Assembly: GCA_003224195.1 (NCBI GenBank)
Contig: QHYP01000108.1
Location: 1 to 18,102 of the forward strand
Origin: Acidobacteriota bacterium
GTDB taxonomy: Bacteria; Acidobacteriota; Terriglobia; Acidiferrales; UBA7541
Direction: 5' to 3'
Length of the DNA: 18,102 nt
The position numbers and the translations under genes were made by a program. The notes below the pieces were generated by a model that searched no databases, had not been told where the DNA came from, and was given only the letters and a program-made list of their open reading frames with translations. Shown in pieces: positions 15,699-18,102 of this stretch. Every line of letters starts with the position of its first letter. Positions within the stretch are counted from its first letter, which is position 1.

Positions 15699-15714
15699 TG
15701 TACTATAATGTACA
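15699..15714 (+). promoter_or_regulatory. Palindrome enclosing a consensus -10 box, upstream of the Cap15-like gene
   Basis: TGTAC-TATAAT-GTACA is an inverted repeat with perfect 5-bp arms around a perfect -10 hexamer (15704-15709). TTGCTT at 15685-15690 is too close for a normal -35. A repressor bound here would block the promoter. The predicted start is near 15716, 160 bases before the gene. Confidence 0.45.
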
Positions 15715-15877
15715 CGGAGCGCTACCACCGAGCCGTCGCATAACACTCAGGATACCGGCGAGTTTTTCTTCAGGATTTCGCTTCACCGCGCGAGTTGGTC
15801 TTCTCCCCGGGGCTTCCCAGCGGCAAATGGGCGTGGAAGGCGCAATCCAGCAGGGGCATAAGCCGAGCGGGTGTAGT

Positions 15878-16477
15878 ATGCACGGCTACAGCACAGACTC
15901 CGAGGAACGGAGGATCGTTCCTCTTTTCCTGGCGGTTCTCGCCATCGCCTTGGCGTGGATGTCGTCAAAATTTCTCTCTGCCGTCCACCTCTCGGTCCCT
16001 TGGTGGGTGGACGCTCCCTCCAGCATGTTTTTCTACGGCGCGCTCTATGCCCTTTTCGACAGGCATCTCTGGCGGAGTCGCCTGGTGCGCAAACTGGGGC
16101 TGGTGAGAACTCCAAACCTGGCGGGCCGCTGGCGGGGTTACCTGACGTCCTCGTTCGACAACCATGCGAGGCGCCATGACGTGATCGTGCAAATCTTCCA
16201 GAGTTGGACGCAGATTTCCGTCTATCTGAGCACGCCCACCTCCGTGTCTCGGAGTAGTGTGGCCGTGATTCAAGCTTCCGACCCGGAGGGCGTCGCGTTG
16301 ATCTATCAATATGAGAATCAGCCTCTCGCCGACGCCAATCGAACCATGCACATGCACTGTGGCACCGCCATGCTGAGAATGTCCGATGGCAGCAAGGACG
16401 GCAGCAGTCTGTCCGGAGATTATTACGCCGGGCGCGATCGCGGCACCTTCGGCCGCATCTCCTGCTGGAAACAATAG
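15878..16477 (+). CDS. Cap15-like (S-2TMbeta) CBASS effector, stand-alone
   Basis: A 199-residue membrane protein resembling Cap15, the SMODS-associated two-helix, beta-strand-rich effector. In CBASS anti-phage systems Cap15 binds a cyclic nucleotide through a small beta-barrel, oligomerises and breaches the inner membrane. Two hydrophobic helices (about 13-34 and 43-65) are followed by a basic stretch and a beta-rich domain (80-199). Family-like marks are LAGRWRGYLTSSFDN (81-95), VQIFQSWTQISVYL (104-117), a LIYQYENQP strand (141-149), HCGTAML (160-166) and LSGDYYAGRDRGTFGRI (178-194). The ATG at 15878 fits because TM1 begins just after it; the frame is open upstream but that part is not family-like. 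The ribosome site is weak. No CD-NTase partner lies in the window. It could instead respond to a distant cyclase or have another role. Confidence 0.78.
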   Translation: MHGYSTDSEERRIVPLFLAVLAIALAWMSSKFLSAVHLSVPWWVDAPSSMFFYGALYALFDRHLWRSRLVRKLGLVRTPNLAGRWRGYLTSSFDNHARRHDVIVQIFQSWTQISVYLSTPTSVSRSSVAVIQASDPEGVALIYQYENQPLADANRTMHMHCGTAMLRMSDGSKDGSSLSGDYYAGRDRGTFGRISCWKQ

Positions 16478-16542
16478 CCCGCCGCCCGCTCCTCGCCGTT
16501 CTCGCCCGCCGCTAACCGGCCAGCGGAACACGTCGGGCAAAG

Positions 16543-16655
16543 CTAGTGCCGTTCCAACTCGCCTCAGGCGAGCCAAATACCCGCTGCCCAAACTTCGCTC
16601 CTGCTTCTTCTCTGCCGAGAAAAAAGTTAGTTTCAAAAAGTTGGAACGGCACTAG
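16543..16655. mobile_element. Miniature inverted-repeat element (107 bp) flanked by TA, inserted at the pspC stop codon
   Basis: Perfect 17-bp inverted repeats CTAGTGCCGTTCCAACT (16543-16559) and its complement (16639-16655) bound a short non-coding core. Comparison with the uninterrupted copy at 15381-15461 places the insertion at a TA, now at 16544-16545 and 16653-16654, so the element itself is 16546-16652 with 14-bp termini GTGCCGTTCCAACT. A TA target duplication points to a Tc1/mariner or IS630-type transposase acting in trans. The core has a 6-bp hairpin (CTCGCC/GGCGAG, 16558-16572) and no coding capacity. The element ends in the stop codon of the pspC gene. Confidence 0.8.
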
Positions 16656-17008
16656 GTCGTCTGCGCGGTTGGCCTCGCCGCGTTCTGTGCGGTCTGTGCG
16701 GGAACGGGCAGCGGCGCCACGGGCATCACGATCCAAGCCACGAGGTAGCCAATGACTCCGGGGAAAAACGGCACAGGCATAATCGTCAGGATCGCCCACA
16801 GCAGGCGCATCACCGTGGGATCCATGTCAAAGTACTCCGCGAAGCCGGCGCAAACGCCCGCGACCTTCACGTCCGTGGCGGAGCGCATCAGCCGCTTCCC
16901 TCGAAACGGCGAACCTGTTCCCGCTGCGCGGCGGGCTTGGCGCGCCCCGCAAGTACAGCAGTAATTCGAGCAGTCCGGCGTCTCATTATTACAATGGGGA
17001 CAATGCAT
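16652..17008 (-). CDS. Zinc-ribbon plus PspC-domain membrane protein
   Basis: A 118-residue protein with an N-terminal zinc ribbon (CPHC at 3-6, CCTC at 17-20) and a PspC domain (about 38-97), the membrane module known from phage shock protein C, which senses envelope stress in enterobacteria. PspC marks are KRLMRSATDVKVAGVCAGFAEYFDMDP and the hydrophobic IGYLVAWIVMP. The tail is Pro/Ala/Gln-rich. AGGAGG sits seven bases before the ATG at 17008. The TAG stop lies at the junction with the miniature element; the paralogous remnant has TAA at the same place and the same QTT ending, so the insertion left the protein unchanged. No other psp genes are near, so it is probably a stand-alone PspC-like protein. 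Confidence 0.88.
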   Translation of the reverse strand: MHCPHCNNETPDCSNYCCTCGARQARRAAGTGSPFRGKRLMRSATDVKVAGVCAGFAEYFDMDPTVMRLLWAILTIMPVPFFPGVIGYLVAWIVMPVAPLPVPAQTAQNAARPTAQTT

Positions 17009-17148
17009 CGTTCCACCTCCTCCGGCCTGTCGGGCGCGCGGCGCCCGCTGGCCTCAGTCTACCAAATCCCCGCTCCCATAGCCCCGCCTTCCCTGTCCAC
17101 CGCCCTGACACCGCGATGCGCACCTCCTCTTGGCGTTCCCGTCCTCGC

Positions 17149-17508
17149 TTAGGTTTTCGCCCAACGAAACCGCCAAGCGTAAACGATGAGATTCGCCGCG
17201 CAGACCGCCACTCCGCACACCGTCAACAGCGTCGGCGAAAGATTCGGATACACAATGGCGTCGAGATAATGCAGCAGGAACGGTCCCTGGTACGGCGCGA
17301 TCCCCGCCCGCGCCTCAAAGTAATTCTCCGCCAGCGTGAGCGGGCACGCCCACGGCCCCAGTTCGCTCACGATCCCGTACACGAGCGCCACCCAAAATCG
17401 TCCTAGCGGTTTATGACTGCGCCACCCGCCAGATGACGATGCGGCGAGCGTTGGTGTCCGAATTTGCGACATGGGCATCCTGAAAACGAGCATCCCAGAC
17501 GAACGCAT
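17149..17508 (-). pseudogene. 5'-truncated DUF2784 gene
   Basis: The open frame encodes 119 residues. From about residue 36 it matches the DUF2784 family (small membrane proteins of unknown function): FWVALVYGIVSELGPWACPLTLAEN, then RAGIAPYQGPFLLHYLD and two hydrophobic stretches. The first 35 residues are polar, Ser/Arg-rich and unlike the hydrophobic first helix of the family, and no good ribosome site precedes the first ATG. The original start and first membrane segment are therefore probably lost, with a break near 17400-17415. A decayed second copy of its tail lies at 11636-11690. If translated from a new start it could still be expressed, so calling it a pseudogene is an inference. Confidence 0.65.
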
Positions 17509-17511
17509 CGC

Positions 17512-17560
17512 ATACTAAGTGATTTACAATGTGGTGCTTAGCATTGGCGCGTGTGGTGCT
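17512..17560 (+). promoter_or_regulatory. Repeat-rich upstream region of the permease gene
   Basis: ATACTAAG (17512-17519) and CTTAGCAT (17537-17544) form an imperfect inverted repeat around TACAAT (17525-17530), a -10-like word without a clear -35. GTGGTGCT occurs at 17531-17538 and 17553-17560, a 22-base period. Acidobacterial orphan permeases are often controlled by PadR-type repressors; this looks like such an operator region but is not proven. Confidence 0.35.
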
Positions 17561-17588
17561 ATATCCACAGGCAAGAGGGGCCAAGAAC

Positions 17589-18102
17589 ATGTCATTTTTT
17601 CGCGATCTAAGAGTTGCGTTCTACTCGCTCATGCGCACGCAAGGGCTTGCTATCACCGTGATCCTGACGCTGGCGCTGGGCATCGGCGCCAACGCCGCCA
17701 TCTTCACGCTGGTGCGCGGCGTGCTCCTCAAGCCTCTCGTCAACCGCGACGAGGACCGGCTGATCTACATCCGCCAGAGCGCCCCGGGCATCGGCGACGA
17801 CAACTCAACGTTCTCCGTGCCCGAAATCCAGGATTTGCGCGCCAGCGTTAAAACCCTTAGCGCGTTCGGCGATTTCTCGACCATCGGTTTCACCATGATC
17901 GGCCTGGGTGAGCCTAGCGAAGTTCGAGCTGGCGTCGTCGGCGGCACGTACTTCGAAGTCATGGGCCTCCACCCTGTCCTCGGTCGTCTCATCGAACCTC
18001 AAGACGACGGTCCCAAAGCTGCCGGCGTCGTCGTTCTCACGTATCGTTTCTGGACGACCACTCTTAAGAAAGATCCTTCCGTCCTCGGCAAAACCGTTCG
18101 CC
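17589..18102 (+). CDS. FtsX/MacB-like permease, acidobacterial orphan permease type (start only)
   Basis: The first 171 codons of a large ABC-type permease run off the window end. The ATG at 17589 has GAGGGG nine bases upstream. The N-terminus has the family pattern: an amphipathic LRVAFYSLMRTQGL helix, a first membrane segment TVILTLALGIGANAAIFTLV (about 22-41), then LLKPLVNRDEDRLIYIRQ and the start of the periplasmic MacB-like domain (FSVPEIQDLRA, VGGTYFEVMGLHPVLGR, VVVLTYRFW). In Acidobacteriota such proteins, usually about 800 residues with a duplicated permease unit, commonly lack a neighbouring ATPase; none is seen upstream here. Substrate unknown. Confidence 0.9.
   Translation, partial: MSFFRDLRVAFYSLMRTQGLAITVILTLALGIGANAAIFTLVRGVLLKPLVNRDEDRLIYIRQSAPGIGDDNSTFSVPEIQDLRASVKTLSAFGDFSTIGFTMIGLGEPSEVRAGVVGGTYFEVMGLHPVLGRLIEPQDDGPKAAGVVVLTYRFWTTTLKKDPSVLGKTVR

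Larger units (their letters stand above)
15056..15877. other. 822-bp region without an intact gene
   Basis: Short open frames here lack ribosome sites and protein-like composition. The stretch holds a strong terminator hairpin (15201-15240), the PspC tail remnant (15381-15461), and a perfect TATAAT box within a palindrome (15699-15714) from which the Cap15-like gene may be transcribed with a leader of about 160 bases. No nucleotide cyclase, ubiquitin-like or other CBASS gene is present. Confidence 0.6.

Noticed and set aside
15698..15877. 60-codon upstream extension of the Cap15-like protein
   Set aside because: It would begin inside the -10 region and lacks any family-like sequence.
15056..16477. 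A complete CBASS operon around the Cap15-like gene
   Set aside because: No nucleotidyltransferase motif or other CBASS partner was found in any frame in this region or the rest of the window.
16386..16655. An 89-codon frame running from the Cap15-like gene into the miniature element
   Set aside because: It overlaps the end of the Cap15-like gene in another frame and crosses a non-coding element; no ribosome site.
1..18102. CRISPR arrays, tRNA or rRNA genes
   Set aside because: No regularly spaced repeats, cloverleaf sequences or rRNA-like stretches were seen on either strand.

Overview
The window looks like part of a GC-rich Acidobacteriota chromosome. The evidence is an FtsX/MacB-like permease with the N-terminus typical of acidobacterial orphan permeases, many Sec-exported proteins of unknown function, an exported S9 peptidase and an acidobacterial-style PilZ protein. 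No rRNA, tRNA, CRISPR array or complete insertion sequence was seen. The taxonomic call is inference from protein style, not a database result.

Layout. 1-1700 (minus) is most of a CstA-type carbon-starvation/peptide-pyruvate transporter; its 3' end is outside the window. A divergent exported serine hydrolase with a four-helix membrane tail follows (1896-3800), meeting a DUF2461 protein tail to tail (3804-4490, minus). Next come a large exported S9 peptidase fused to a formylglycine-generating-enzyme-like domain (4602-7367), an FmdB-type zinc ribbon protein (7383-7598, minus) and a small acidic membrane protein (7779-8069). A radical SAM protein (8225-10423, minus) closely resembles the tetraether/membrane-spanning lipid synthase group (Tes/MSS). 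Divergent from it is a UbiE/MenG methyltransferase (10820-11515).

11516-18102 is patchier, accessory-looking DNA. It holds an exported hypothetical protein (11791-12342), two exported minus-strand proteins in a probable operon (12388-13326, and 13340-14325 broken by one frameshift), a PilZ protein (14711-15055), and a stand-alone Cap15-like (S-2TMbeta) CBASS effector (15878-16477) with no nucleotide cyclase nearby. After it lie a 107-bp TA-flanked miniature inverted-repeat element at the stop codon of a zinc-ribbon/PspC gene (16652-17008, minus), a 5'-truncated DUF2784 gene (17149-17508, minus) and the start of the permease (17589 to the end). Decayed tails of a second PspC and a second DUF2784 gene occur at 15381-15461 and 11636-11690, so this part has been duplicated and eroded. 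The PspC tail also preserves the uninterrupted version of the miniature element's insertion site.

The most interesting points are the Tes/MSS-like enzyme (Acidobacteriota are known for membrane-spanning iso-diabolic acid lipids), the orphan Cap15-like effector with a palindrome over its -10 box, the miniature element with its empty-site paralogue, and the peptidase-FGE fusion.
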